From assembly GCA_019420275.1 (NCBI GenBank), contig JAHZHN010000005.1, forward strand, positions 1-64,000: 64,000 bases of DNA, read 5' to 3'. Position numbers and translations under genes: made by a program. The notes below the pieces were generated by a model. That model ran no database searches and had not been told where the DNA came from. It saw nothing but the letters and a program-made list of their open reading frames with translations. Within the stretch, counting starts at the first letter, position 1. Every line of letters starts with the position of its first letter. This document shows, in pieces, positions 54,744 to 64,000 of this stretch. The stretch comes from Clostridiales bacterium. GTDB taxonomy: Bacteria; Bacillota; Clostridia; Lachnospirales; Lachnospiraceae.

Positions 54744-55346
54744 ATGGTAAGAAAAGAATATAGTGCAGGCGCTGTCAAACTTTCCTTCTGGTTTTTAGAG
54801 TTTAAGAAAACAGTGGAGCTTTTAGCCAATGGAACAGAGATGACAGAAGTTCGCAGACAAGCTTTAGAGGAAAATCTTTATGCCGCACTATCAGTTGATC
54901 GTGCAAAACAGATCTTTCAGACAGTGTCAGCCAGGATTCGATCCCTGGATAAAAGTTTTTATTCGATTTTTCAGAAGGGGGATATATCTACCCAGAAACT
55001 TTTGACGTTGACGGCAGTTATGGTTTACGATACCCTGTTTTTTGATTTTGTCTATGAAGTGCTACGGGAAAAGATGATTATTGGGAGTGATGAATTTTCT
55101 GACAAGGATATCCGGATCTTTTTTAAGGATAAACAGCAGCAAAACGGAAAAGCTGCCAGATGGACGGATTATACCTGCAAAAGGCTGGGAATGTGTTATA
55201 AGACTATGCTTTTTGAAGCAGGAATGACGGATAAGGGAAAAGAAATACGAAAAATAAAAAAGCCGATTCTGGAGCCGGAATTGGAACAGTGGATGATAGA
55301 GCATGATCTGGAACCGGTGATAAAGGCTTTGACGGGGGTGAGATGA
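54744..55346 (+). CDS. brxA: BREX protein BrxA (DUF1819)
   Basis: 200 residues, the usual length. The N-terminus YSAGAVKLSFWFLEFKKTVELLANG and the NGTEMTEVRRQALEENLYAALS stretch fit BrxA, a helical DNA-binding NusB-like protein. ATG 54744 lies 10 bases after AAAGGAG. It overlaps brxB by four bases (ATGA). Order brxA-brxB-brxC-pglX identifies a type 1 BREX locus. Confidence 0.87.
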   Translation: MVRKEYSAGAVKLSFWFLEFKKTVELLANGTEMTEVRRQALEENLYAALSVDRAKQIFQTVSARIRSLDKSFYSIFQKGDISTQKLLTLTAVMVYDTLFFDFVYEVLREKMIIGSDEFSDKDIRIFFKDKQQQNGKAARWTDYTCKRLGMCYKTMLFEAGMTDKGKEIRKIKKPILEPELEQWMIEHDLEPVIKALTGVR

Positions 55347-55924
55347 TGACGGATTTATCAGAGCGTTTGGATAAAATGGAGATAGCCATTAAAAAGCCGT
55401 CTTTTCGTCAAAGTCTTGGACGAGCAAATGAGGTAAACTACTGGATTTTTGATTATCCTCCGGAAAGAGAATTAGAAGTCCGGGAACGTATTGCGTATAT
55501 GGAACGCAAAAATCGGAAAGAAATGGATGGCTTTGAACTGGTAGTATATGATCTCTATGATATGATTATCGATTTTCTGGAAAACAAAAATTTCCTGGAA
55601 AAATGTTTTGATTTTGAGAAAAAGCGTGGGATGGAGAGGATTACAAAAGCAATTACAAATTCTATGAAGATTAATGAAGATGACAGCCTGATTGTTCAGT
55701 ATATCAAGGAACATACGCCGAAGGAGGCTGTGGTTTTCCTGACCGGGATTGGTAAGTGTTATCCGATTCTCAGATCGCATAAGGTTTTAAATAACCTTCA
55801 TCAGGCATTTGTCCGGTCGCCTGTGGTGATGTTTTTCCCGGGAACTTACAATGAACAGGAACTGATTTTGTTTAATGAGATAAAAGACGACAATTATTAC
55901 AGAGCTTTCCGGCTTGTTAAATGA
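55343..55924 (+). CDS. brxB: BREX protein BrxB (DUF1788)
   Basis: 193 residues. Family landmarks are NYWIFDYPPERELEVRERI near residue 32 and VVFLTGIGKCYPILRSHKVLNNLHQ in the C-terminal half, followed by PVVMFFPGTYN. Function in BREX is required for defence, mechanism unsettled. Start overlaps brxA; brxC begins 12 bases later. Confidence 0.88.
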   Translation: MMTDLSERLDKMEIAIKKPSFRQSLGRANEVNYWIFDYPPERELEVRERIAYMERKNRKEMDGFELVVYDLYDMIIDFLENKNFLEKCFDFEKKRGMERITKAITNSMKINEDDSLIVQYIKEHTPKEAVVFLTGIGKCYPILRSHKVLNNLHQAFVRSPVVMFFPGTYNEQELILFNEIKDDNYYRAFRLVK

Positions 55925-55936
55925 TGGAGGGAAAAG

Positions 55937-58900
55937 ATGTTGATCAAAGATATGTTCCGAAAAAAAATCGACCGTGAAATTCAAGGTGTTATTATTGTCG
56001 GACAGGGTGAGGATACTAACGTTTCACAGGAATTAGAAGAATATGTAGTGACTAGAGAACTGCAGAAACATTTTGCAGATTTCTTTTCGGCCTATAAAAA
56101 AGGAATCGTAGGACAGACGCCTAAAATGGGTGTCTGGATTTCAGGCTTCTTTGGAAGTGGTAAATCTCATTTCTTAAAGATCCTGTCTTATCTTCTGGAG
56201 AACAGACAGGTTGGTGAGAGATATGCCTTAGATTATTTTATTGAGGATGACAAAATTGTTGATCCAATGGTGCTGGCGGATATGAAACTAGCAGCAGAAA
56301 CGCCTACGGATGCAATCTTGTTTAATATCGACTCCAAGAGTGATACAAATGGCAAGCAGGACAAGGATGCCATTGTGAAAGTTTTCCTGAAAGTGTTCAA
56401 TGAAATGCAGGGGTTTTGTGGTTCTATGCCCTATCTGGCTGATTTGGAACGGCGTCTGACGGAAGGGGGACGTTTTGAAGAATTTAAGCATATCTTTGAA
56501 GAAGAATATGGGGATGCATGGGAAGATTCCCGGCAGGATTTTGACTTTATTCAGGATACGGTGGTGGATGTACTGGCGGATATGGGATTTATGAGTGAAG
56601 ATGCTGCCCGAAACTGGTGCGAAAAGGCTACTATGGAGTATCAGATCAGTATTGAAGATTTTGCTAGGCGTGTACACACATATATTGAGCAAAAAGGAAA
56701 TAATCATCATGTGGTTTTCCTTGTTGATGAGATTGGGCAGTACATAGGGGATGATTCCAAGCTGATGTTGAATCTTCAGACGGTGACGGAAGAACTGGGC
56801 AAAGAATGTAAGGGCAAAGCATGGGTTATTGTGACAAGTCAGCAGGACATTGATTCTATTACCAAGGTGAAAGGCAATGACTTTTCAAAAATTCAGGGAC
56901 GCTTTGACACCCGTCTGTCTTTATCTTCTGCCAATGTAGATGCGGTTATTAAGAAAAGAATTTTGGATAAAACAGATGTAGCAGCCCAGAGTCTGCGGCT
57001 GCTTTACGGGCAGAAGGCAACTATTATTAAAAATTTGATCATGTTCAATGACGGAGTAGAGAAAAAGCTGTATGCTAATGCAGAAGATTTTGAGGAAGTC
57101 TATCCCTTTGTCCCCTACCAGTTTAATCTGCTGGCAAGTGTGCTTGCCTCGATCCGGACCCATGGCGCTTCCGGAAAACATTTGTCTGAAGGCGAGCGTT
57201 CTATGCTGGCACTCTTTAAAGAATCTGCCATGTCTTTGATGAATGAGGAGACCGGGGCTATCATTCCTTTTCATTGTTTTTATGATGCTCTGGAAAATTT
57301 CCTGGATCACAGTCATCGTGGAGTGATTATTCGGGCTTATGATAATAATCAGATTAACCCGGAGCATAAAGAGTCAGATGTTTTTGCCATCAATGTGTTA
57401 AAAGCGTTGTTTATGATCAAGTACATTCAGACTTGTGAGGCAAATGTAGATAATATCACCAGCCTTATGGTCAATCATATTGATAATGATCGGGTAGAAT
57501 TGAAAGAACAGGTAGAAGCGGCGTTGAAGGTACTGGTGCGCCAGATGCTGGTGCAGAAGAACGGATCTGTATATATTTTCCTGACGGATGAGGAACAGGA
57601 AATCAATAACGAAATTGAAAAAGAAAATATAGAAATGCCGGAGGTTATTACCAAGATTTCGGAAATGATCTTTGAAGATATTTTATCCGAAAAGAAATAC
57701 CGATATCCTGCTTTTGGCGGCAGATATACCTTCTCTTTTAATCAAATTGTGGATGATCGCCCTTATAAGGCAAACCAGTCTTATGATGTGGGACTTCGTA
57801 TCCTGACTCCATGGTATGAAGGTGGTACAGATGATGCTACACTACGGATGATGTCCGGGCAGGGAAAGGAAGTTTTAGTTCTTCTTCCCAATGATGATGA
57901 GTTCCTGCGGGAAATGCAGGCATATATGAGAATAGAAAGTTTCCTGCGCAAAAATACGAATGCTCATCTTTCCCAGTATGAGAGTATCAAAGAGGCAAAG
58001 CGGACAGAAATGCGTAAGCGCAATGAAAATGCCAAGCTGTATCTGACAGAAGCATTGAAAGAAGCCATCATCTATGTGAACGGGGATATTGCGAAGATGA
58101 ACGCCAGAGATGTATCTGCCAAGATTCAGGAGGCTATCGGCCGGCTGGTACAGATTGTTTACCATAAGCTCAGTTATATTGATACACCCATGGGGGAAGC
58201 AGAGATCCGTAAAATGTTTCATACCAGCAATCAACTTAGTCTATCGCTGGAGGGTGGAACAGAACCTAATATCCATGCATTAGAAGATGTTCTTGGTTTT
58301 ATTGCCATGAATTCCAAGAACTATATGAAAACATCTATGAAGACCATCAAAGACCGGTTTACCAAGGCACCTTATGGCTTTGTAGAAGATGACGTAAACT
58401 GGCTGGTTGCCCGTCTGTTTAAACGGGGTGATTTATCCTTTACAGTCAATGGCGCTTCAGTGACTCTGTTGAATAAATCGGAGGAAGAACTGGTTAATCT
58501 TGTCACGAAAAAGCAGTATGTAGACAAACTTCTGATGGAAGTTCGTGTCAGAGTAGATGAACGGGATAAAAAAGCTGTCCGGGATGTAATGAAAGAACTG
58601 TTCCATGTCAGCAGTGCTGCAGATGATGAAGACACGGTAATGAAGAACTTTCAGAATTATGTTCAGAAGATGATTTATGAGATGGAACGTCTGGAGGGAG
58701 AATATCGGCGTTATGACTATCCCGGAAAGAAAACAGTAAATGACGGTATTAGACTGCTACGTTCGGTTCTTCAGTATACGTCACCACTGGAATTCTTCCA
58801 GTATGTTTCGAAGCAGCGAGAGAACTTTTATGATCTGGCAGAAGATTATGAACCGGTAAAGGCGTTCTTTGCCGGGGAGCAAAAACAAATTTTTCAGCGG

Positions 58901-59575
58901 GCATTGGATATGCTGGAGATTTATGAAGACAGCAAAACCTATATTGTGGACGCCGAGTTGGAAGAAATTGTGGTACAGATGAAAACTATTGTCCGAAAGC
59001 CTGTACCCTATGGCGACATTCCGAAACTGCCGGAACTGCGGGAAAAATTCATGAATACATATACCAAGATACTGGATGGGGAATCTGCTCCGGTGCTGGA
59101 TTTCATTGATCAGGACAGAGAACGTGTATTTGAAGTGTTGGATACTAAGCCATATCGAGACAGTAAGCGTGAGCACTATTTGGCGCAGTTTTCTGAAATC
59201 CGACAGGGCGCGGAGAAATGCAACAATGTCTCATCTTTGCGTAGTTTTGCAGATAAAGCGGACGCTTTGAAAATCCGACTCTTAAATGAAATGGATCAAC
59301 TGGATCTGGACGAAGCAAAGAAAAAAGCAAAAGAAGAGCACTGGAAACGGGAGCAAGAGGAGAAAGAAACAGGTGAGCTGTTTGCTGATCGAATGGCGGA
59401 AAATCCAGTGACTTATAAGGTGAGAAAGACAAAAAATGTATCCATGAAATCTATGACCCATACAGCCTCATGGCGGTTGGAAAATGCTGAAGATGTGGAC
59501 AAGTATCTAGCTGCTTTGCGGGAGAGCTTGTTGGCAGAGATGGATGAGGATACTATTTTGAATGTGGAGATATAA
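55937..59575 (+). CDS. brxC: BREX ATPase BrxC/PglY
   Basis: 1212 residues, typical of BrxC. AAA-type P-loop GFFGSGKSH at 70-78, Walker B VVFLVDEIG at 259-267, arginine-rich sensor region around KIQGRFDTRLSLSS. The C-terminal third is helical with an acidic/lysine-rich coil (KKKAKEEHWKREQEEKET). It is the large ATP-binding core of BREX. AGGGAAAAG precedes the ATG. Reading frame intact. Confidence 0.92.
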   Translation: MLIKDMFRKKIDREIQGVIIVGQGEDTNVSQELEEYVVTRELQKHFADFFSAYKKGIVGQTPKMGVWISGFFGSGKSHFLKILSYLLENRQVGERYALDYFIEDDKIVDPMVLADMKLAAETPTDAILFNIDSKSDTNGKQDKDAIVKVFLKVFNEMQGFCGSMPYLADLERRLTEGGRFEEFKHIFEEEYGDAWEDSRQDFDFIQDTVVDVLADMGFMSEDAARNWCEKATMEYQISIEDFARRVHTYIEQKGNNHHVVFLVDEIGQYIGDDSKLMLNLQTVTEELGKECKGKAWVIVTSQQDIDSITKVKGNDFSKIQGRFDTRLSLSSANVDAVIKKRILDKTDVAAQSLRLLYGQKATIIKNLIMFNDGVEKKLYANAEDFEEVYPFVPYQFNLLASVLASIRTHGASGKHLSEGERSMLALFKESAMSLMNEETGAIIPFHCFYDALENFLDHSHRGVIIRAYDNNQINPEHKESDVFAINVLKALFMIKYIQTCEANVDNITSLMVNHIDNDRVELKEQVEAALKVLVRQMLVQKNGSVYIFLTDEEQEINNEIEKENIEMPEVITKISEMIFEDILSEKKYRYPAFGGRYTFSFNQIVDDRPYKANQSYDVGLRILTPWYEGGTDDATLRMMSGQGKEVLVLLPNDDEFLREMQAYMRIESFLRKNTNAHLSQYESIKEAKRTEMRKRNENAKLYLTEALKEAIIYVNGDIAKMNARDVSAKIQEAIGRLVQIVYHKLSYIDTPMGEAEIRKMFHTSNQLSLSLEGGTEPNIHALEDVLGFIAMNSKNYMKTSMKTIKDRFTKAPYGFVEDDVNWLVARLFKRGDLSFTVNGASVTLLNKSEEELVNLVTKKQYVDKLLMEVRVRVDERDKKAVRDVMKELFHVSSAADDEDTVMKNFQNYVQKMIYEMERLEGEYRRYDYPGKKTVNDGIRLLRSVLQYTSPLEFFQYVSKQRENFYDLAEDYEPVKAFFAGEQKQIFQRALDMLEIYEDSKTYIVDAELEEIVVQMKTIVRKPVPYGDIPKLPELREKFMNTYTKILDGESAPVLDFIDQDRERVFEVLDTKPYRDSKREHYLAQFSEIRQGAEKCNNVSSLRSFADKADALKIRLLNEMDQLDLDEAKKKAKEEHWKREQEEKETGELFADRMAENPVTYKVRKTKNVSMKSMTHTASWRLENAEDVDKYLAALRESLLAEMDEDTILNVEI

Positions 59576-59618
59576 AGATAAATCTTAACGATATAAGATG
59601 TAATAGGAGAGAAAGTAA

Positions 59619-60440
59619 ATGGATTCATATAAGAGATTAAAGCTGGAGTTTCAAGGCATAAAAGAGGTTGTCTTTAAGTATACTAGTTCTGGAATTATTG
59701 GAAATTATATTAATGGACTAGAGAAGGCTTTAAATACCGATAATTTTGAGAATGTATTATATTATTTAAACGGAATTTGTGAATGGTATACAAATAATAT
59801 TACTGCAATTCATGCAAATAGTTTTGTTCATAATATGGATGAGCATGATAGAACTAAAGAGTTATTAGAAGATATTTATATAGACTTAAAAGAATATGAT
59901 TTCTCAAATTATAAATCGAAACAAATGCCAAAACAGAAAGATGAAACATCTCCAACTATTTTTCTCAGCCATCGGTCTTCCGATAAAAAATATGGTGATG
60001 CATTAGAAAAACTTATTACTGGTTTGGGAGTCAAAAATAATCAGCTTATTTATACATCTCATCCTTTACATAAAATTCCTCTTGATGCTAATATTTATGA
60101 TTTCCTTCGAGGACATATTAATCAAAAAGTGTTTGTAATTATTCTGTGGTCAAATGAATATTTAGAAAGTCCAGCATGTTTGAATGAAATGGGAGCTGCA
60201 TGGGTCACCCAATCAGATTATACAAATTTTTACTCTCCGGATTTTTCATTTGGAAATCCAAAGTATCATGAATGCGCTGTAGATACAAGAAAAATGGGAG
60301 CTGTATTAAATGGGGATGAACATTGTAAAGCGAGTATAATTGAATTTAAAAATAAAATTTTACAACTGTTCAATTTATCTATTGATGAGCAGACGTGGAC
60401 ATATTTATTGGATCGATTTATCGAAGATATAAAAAATTAA
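59619..60440 (+). CDS. TIR-domain protein encoded inside the BREX operon
   Basis: 273 residues. Residues 1-105 form a helical domain of unknown family. Residues 113-250 are a TIR domain: TIFLSHRSSDKKYGDAL, the beta-strand KVFVIILWSNEYLESPACLNEMGAAW, with the putative NADase Glu190 in LNEMG. Own ribosome site (TAGGAGAG) 43 bases after brxC and 54 bases before pglX, all on one strand, so it is co-transcribed. Base composition is more AT-rich than brxC, a sign of later insertion. A TIR NADase in this place is not part of the core BREX set; it is likely an abortive-infection effector or guard. Catalysis is inferred from the Glu. Confidence 0.82.
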   Translation: MDSYKRLKLEFQGIKEVVFKYTSSGIIGNYINGLEKALNTDNFENVLYYLNGICEWYTNNITAIHANSFVHNMDEHDRTKELLEDIYIDLKEYDFSNYKSKQMPKQKDETSPTIFLSHRSSDKKYGDALEKLITGLGVKNNQLIYTSHPLHKIPLDANIYDFLRGHINQKVFVIILWSNEYLESPACLNEMGAAWVTQSDYTNFYSPDFSFGNPKYHECAVDTRKMGAVLNGDEHCKASIIEFKNKILQLFNLSIDEQTWTYLLDRFIEDIKN

Positions 60441-60494
60441 TAGAAATTGAATAGAGGTTACATTTGATGAATTGAGCCAGAAAGGGTATCATTT

Positions 60495-63400
60495 ATGAAT
60501 AAAACAGCAATTAAAAATTTTGCTATTTGGGCAAGAAACAAACTTATTGCAGATATACATTACCGTGCTGGATTGCTTGGGATAACATCCGATAGGATTG
60601 CTAATCCATTGCCTCAATCTACAGGTGATACAGAATTTTATGATATAGGAACAGTAGAACCCTATTCTATACATGGACAGGCAGTTAAACAAAGAAAACG
60701 TTTGGTGGAACTTCTTAATAAAAAGGCAGAAGAAAGTGATTATGCTACAGCATATAAGTATGTGTTGGAAGAGGTGGCCTATACATGGTTTAATCGTCTG
60801 ATTGCAGTGCGTTTTATGGAAGTTAATGATTATTTGCCTTCCCATATTCGAGTGCTTTCTTCAGAATCTGGTAAAGTGGAGCCGGATCTGGTTACTATGC
60901 CATTTGACGCTGATTTGGAGTTTACGGAGACAGAGAGAGCGTCGGTGATTCAGATGAAGCAGGACAATCAGTTGGACGAGTTGTTTCGGCTGATTTTTAT
61001 TAAAGAATGCAATGCGCTGAATGAAATTTTGCCTGCTCTGTTTGAAAAGACCAATGACTATACAGAGTTGCTTTTGAGCATTTCTGTGGTTGATAAAGAA
61101 GGTGTGGTCTATCATCTGGTGAATGATATTCCGGAGGAAGATTTTGATGTGGAAAAGGGCGGGCAGGTAGAGATTATTGGTTGGTTATATCAATATTATA
61201 TTTCTGAGCGTCATGATGAGATTGTGAATATATATAAAGGAACTGTTAAAACAGAAGATATTCCTGCTGCAACACAGCTTTTTACTACGGATTGGGTTGT
61301 TCGTTATATGGTGGATAATTCTTTGGGAAGATATTGGATCGAACGCAATCCACAAAGTGAATTGAAAACTAAACTAAGATACTTTGTTTTACCAAAAGAC
61401 CAAAAAATCCGTTATGTTGATGAAAAAATTGAAGCACAGGATCTTACATTTTTTGATCCATGTATGGGAAGTGGACATATTTTAGTATACGCTTTTGATG
61501 TACTTATGGAAATCTATGCGGAATGCGGATATAGTAAACGGGATGCCGTAACAGAAATTATAAATAACAATTTGTTCGGGTTAGATATTGATAAACGAGC
61601 TTATCAATGGGCGTATTTTTCTGTTATGATGAAGGCTCGCCAGTATGATCGCCATTTTTTTGCTCGAGATGTAGAACCGCAAGTGTATTGCCCACAAAAA
61701 GATAAAGAATTACTTGAATTTGGCTCTCTGGTGCAAGCAAATGAACTCAGCGAAAAACCGCAGGAGCCACACGAATTGACACTTTTTAATTTGGATTATG
61801 AAGACGTGTTAAATGATTGGAATTTTCGACGGCTTTTGGCAAAAAAGTATGTGGCAGTTTGTACTAATCCCCCTTATTTGAATAAATATAATGATAAGCT
61901 AAAGAAATTTGTAACAAAATATTATAAGGTTTATTCTGGCGATTTATTTAGTATTTTTATGTATAGAAATTTTGATTTGTGTCAGAAAAATGGTTACGTT
62001 GGTTTTATGACCCCTTTTGTCTGGATGTTTATAAAGACCTATGAAAAATTAAGAGAATATATTATTAACAATAAGTCAATTACAACTTTGATACAGATGG
62101 AATATTCTGCTTTTGAAGAGGCTACGGTTCCTATTTGCTCCTTTGTATTACAAAATCGGAAAAATGAAAATAAAGCACTTTGTTTTCGGCTATCTGACTT
62201 TAAAGGAGGCATGGAAGTACAAAGGCAGAAAATTCAAGATGCTATTGAAAATCCTGATTGCGACTATTTTTATGAGGCTCAACAATATAATTTTTCTAAA
62301 ATTCCTGGATCGCCAATTGCATATTGGGTAAGTGATTTTGTACTTAATGTTTACGATAAAGCAAGTTTATTGTCTGATATTGCTTCGCCGCGAACTGGTA
62401 TGACTACAGGAGATAATAATCGTTTTTTACGCTTATGGACAGAAACTGAAATCAACAAGATAAAATTCGATGCGAAAAGTGCAAATGAAGCCGTTGATTC
62501 AAGAAAAAAATGGTTCCCTTATTGTAAAGGAGGCGGATATAGGCGCTGGTATGGATATAATGAATATATTGTTAACTGGGAAAATAATGGATATGAAATT
62601 AAATCTAATGTTAAGGAAAACGGATTAAAAGTAGCTAGTGTTCGTAGCGAATCACTATATTTCAAGAAACTGATTACTTGGTCTGCTGTTACGTCAGGAA
62701 AATTTTCATGTCGCTTATGTCCTAGTGGGGCATTGTTTGATTCGGGTGGTTCTAGTATTGATGCTAAAAATAAAACAGAATATATCCTTTCACTTTTAAA
62801 TAGTGTAATTGGTCAGTTCTATTTAGATATCAGAAACGCAACAATCAATTATCAACCGGGTGATATTGGGAATATTCCCGTAATTTTTGATGAAAATCTA
62901 ATGAGAGATATACAAGATATTACAAGAGAAAATATAGATTTAAGTAAAAATGTTTGGGATGCTTCCGAAACTTCTTGGAATTTCCGGCGGCATCCACTGA
63001 TTAGTGGAAATAGTACAGTTACCGAGTCTTATGAAGCGTGGAAAGAAAAATGCGAATTTTGTTTTTTTCATTTAAAAAATAATGAAGAAAAACTCAACTG
63101 TATTTTCCTTGACATTTATGGATTGAACGGTGAATTGAATTCAGAGGTTGAAGATAAAGATGTGACTGTTTACCGAATCTTTAATACCAAGGACGATATA
63201 CCAGATTCCATGAAAGGAAGTAATTATATTTTGACCTGTCGGGATGTGATTGTATCCTTGATCTCCTACGCCGTCGGCTGTATGTTTGGCCGTTACTCAT
63301 TAGATGTGGAAGGTCTGGCTTATGCCGGAGGCGACTGGGATTCTTCCAAATATACTACCTATATCCCGGATGCAGACAATATCCTTCCCATTACCGACGA

Positions 63401-64000
63401 GGAATATTTTGAAGATGATATTGTAGGTATGTTTTGTGCATGGGTGAAAAAGGTGTATGGTTTAGATACACTGGAAGAAAATCTGGATTTTATTGCCAAA
63501 GCGTTAGGAAACAAAGGCAATTCCAGCCGGGAAGTGATCCGCAATTATTTTCTGAAAGACTTTTTTAAGGACCACTGTAAGATCTATCAGAAGCGTCCGA
63601 TTTACTGGCTCTTTGACAGCGGTAAGCAGAATGGTTTTAAGACACTTGTTTACCTGCACCGCTACAATGCAGATACCATTGGAAATCTGCGTGTGGACTA
63701 TCTCCACCGGATGCAGCGAGTATATGAGTCAGAGATTAACCGGATGCAGGATATGATCGATAACAGTACAAATGCCCGTGAAGTAGCAGCTTCTACAAAG
63801 CGTAAAGACAAGCTTCAGAAACAATTGAAAGAGTGCCGGGAGTATGATGAGAAGATTGGACATTTGGCTTTAAGCAGGATCGAACTGGATCTGGATGACG
63901 GTGTGAAGGTAAATTATTGTAAAGTCCAGACTGCACGAGATGGCAAATTCTATGAAGTGTTGGCAGATTCTAAAAATATCATAGGAAAACAGCGTAAAAA
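60495..64000 (+). CDS. pglX: BREX adenine methyltransferase PglX (3' end beyond the window)
   Basis: At least 1168 codons, open to the window edge with no stop. N-terminal MNKTAIKNFAIWARNKLIADIHYRAG is typical of PglX. SAM motif I DPCMGSGH at 321-328, catalytic NPPY at 458-461, followed by the target-recognition region from about 600. C-terminal helical region (QKRPIYWLFDSG, then coiled coil). Methylates the adenine of the BREX site to mark self DNA. AAAGGG precedes the ATG at 60495. PglX is usually about 1200 residues, so only a small part should be missing. Confidence 0.92.
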   Translation, partial: MNKTAIKNFAIWARNKLIADIHYRAGLLGITSDRIANPLPQSTGDTEFYDIGTVEPYSIHGQAVKQRKRLVELLNKKAEESDYATAYKYVLEEVAYTWFNRLIAVRFMEVNDYLPSHIRVLSSESGKVEPDLVTMPFDADLEFTETERASVIQMKQDNQLDELFRLIFIKECNALNEILPALFEKTNDYTELLLSISVVDKEGVVYHLVNDIPEEDFDVEKGGQVEIIGWLYQYYISERHDEIVNIYKGTVKTEDIPAATQLFTTDWVVRYMVDNSLGRYWIERNPQSELKTKLRYFVLPKDQKIRYVDEKIEAQDLTFFDPCMGSGHILVYAFDVLMEIYAECGYSKRDAVTEIINNNLFGLDIDKRAYQWAYFSVMMKARQYDRHFFARDVEPQVYCPQKDKELLEFGSLVQANELSEKPQEPHELTLFNLDYEDVLNDWNFRRLLAKKYVAVCTNPPYLNKYNDKLKKFVTKYYKVYSGDLFSIFMYRNFDLCQKNGYVGFMTPFVWMFIKTYEKLREYIINNKSITTLIQMEYSAFEEATVPICSFVLQNRKNENKALCFRLSDFKGGMEVQRQKIQDAIENPDCDYFYEAQQYNFSKIPGSPIAYWVSDFVLNVYDKASLLSDIASPRTGMTTGDNNRFLRLWTETEINKIKFDAKSANEAVDSRKKWFPYCKGGGYRRWYGYNEYIVNWENNGYEIKSNVKENGLKVASVRSESLYFKKLITWSAVTSGKFSCRLCPSGALFDSGGSSIDAKNKTEYILSLLNSVIGQFYLDIRNATINYQPGDIGNIPVIFDENLMRDIQDITRENIDLSKNVWDASETSWNFRRHPLISGNSTVTESYEAWKEKCEFCFFHLKNNEEKLNCIFLDIYGLNGELNSEVEDKDVTVYRIFNTKDDIPDSMKGSNYILTCRDVIVSLISYAVGCMFGRYSLDVEGLAYAGGDWDSSKYTTYIPDADNILPITDEEYFEDDIVGMFCAWVKKVYGLDTLEENLDFIAKALGNKGNSSREVIRNYFLKDFFKDHCKIYQKRPIYWLFDSGKQNGFKTLVYLHRYNADTIGNLRVDYLHRMQRVYESEINRMQDMIDNSTNAREVAASTKRKDKLQKQLKECREYDEKIGHLALSRIELDLDDGVKVNYCKVQTARDGKFYEVLADSKNIIGKQRK

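Overview
The window looks like chromosome of a gut-type Lachnospiraceae (Clostridia) bacterium. It has moderately low GC, strong AGGAGG-type ribosome binding sites, many small MarR/MerR/TetR-regulated efflux and oxidoreductase operons, and a LicT-type antiterminated beta-glucoside PTS operon. The species cannot be fixed from the sequence. No rRNA, tRNA, CRISPR array or transposase was seen.

Layout. (1) 140-2608: an arsenic operon (arsR, arsP-type permease, Cys-rich thioredoxin-like protein, arsC) with a perfect ArsR palindrome at the promoter and a second related site before the permease. (2) 2671-7946: a MerR regulator divergent from an old-yellow-enzyme gene, then a lysyl-tRNA synthetase paralogue, a DHA2-type efflux pump and a TSCPD protein. 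Both transcription units start from nearly identical MerR-type promoters with 19-bp spacers, so they look like one regulon. (3) 8074-16461: a Rieske/FAD oxidoreductase, a tocopherol-cyclase-like protein, a MarR regulator, an MFS pump with a 28-bp palindromic operator, a second MarR, a UvrA2-like ABC protein and a DUF5714-arsenate reductase fusion. (4) 16637-18949: a free-standing HMA metal-binding protein and a Cd/Zn-type P-ATPase. (5) 19117-24711: a TetR-controlled flavin reductase and aldo/keto reductase, an internally duplicated EamA transporter, a MarR-MFS pair and a CDP-alcohol phosphatidyltransferase. (6) 24729-29368: licT-bglP-bglA-crr-like operon with two RAT/terminator switches. (7) 29419-35284: LysR and MerR regulators, an aldo/keto reductase, a MetE-like protein, a D-2-hydroxyacid dehydrogenase and a GOLPH3-like protein with a small MerR partner. 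(8) 35240-38957: a duplicated HAD-hydrolase segment, one copy decayed, with an XRE gene whose 3' end is captured from the duplicated flavodoxin gene. (9) 38958-46374: Rrf2 and LysR regulators, a TasA/camelysin-like exported protein with a SipW-like signal peptidase, two AT-rich unknown genes, and a LysR with a large OYE/FAD reductase.

(10) 46719-64000 is an accessory, AT-rich, partly decayed region. It holds a zinc-peptidase-like gene split by one in-frame stop, an unknown protein with an EF-hand-like loop, a wrecked YobI-like P-loop NTPase gene, an unusual nucleoside-phosphorylase-like protein, and then a BREX type 1 phage-defence operon (XRE regulator, brxA, brxB, brxC, a TIR-domain gene inserted in the operon, and pglX, which runs off the window end). 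The TIR gene inside the BREX operon, with the PNP-like gene just upstream, is the most interesting part. The remaining BREX genes (pglZ, brxL) would be expected beyond base 64000.
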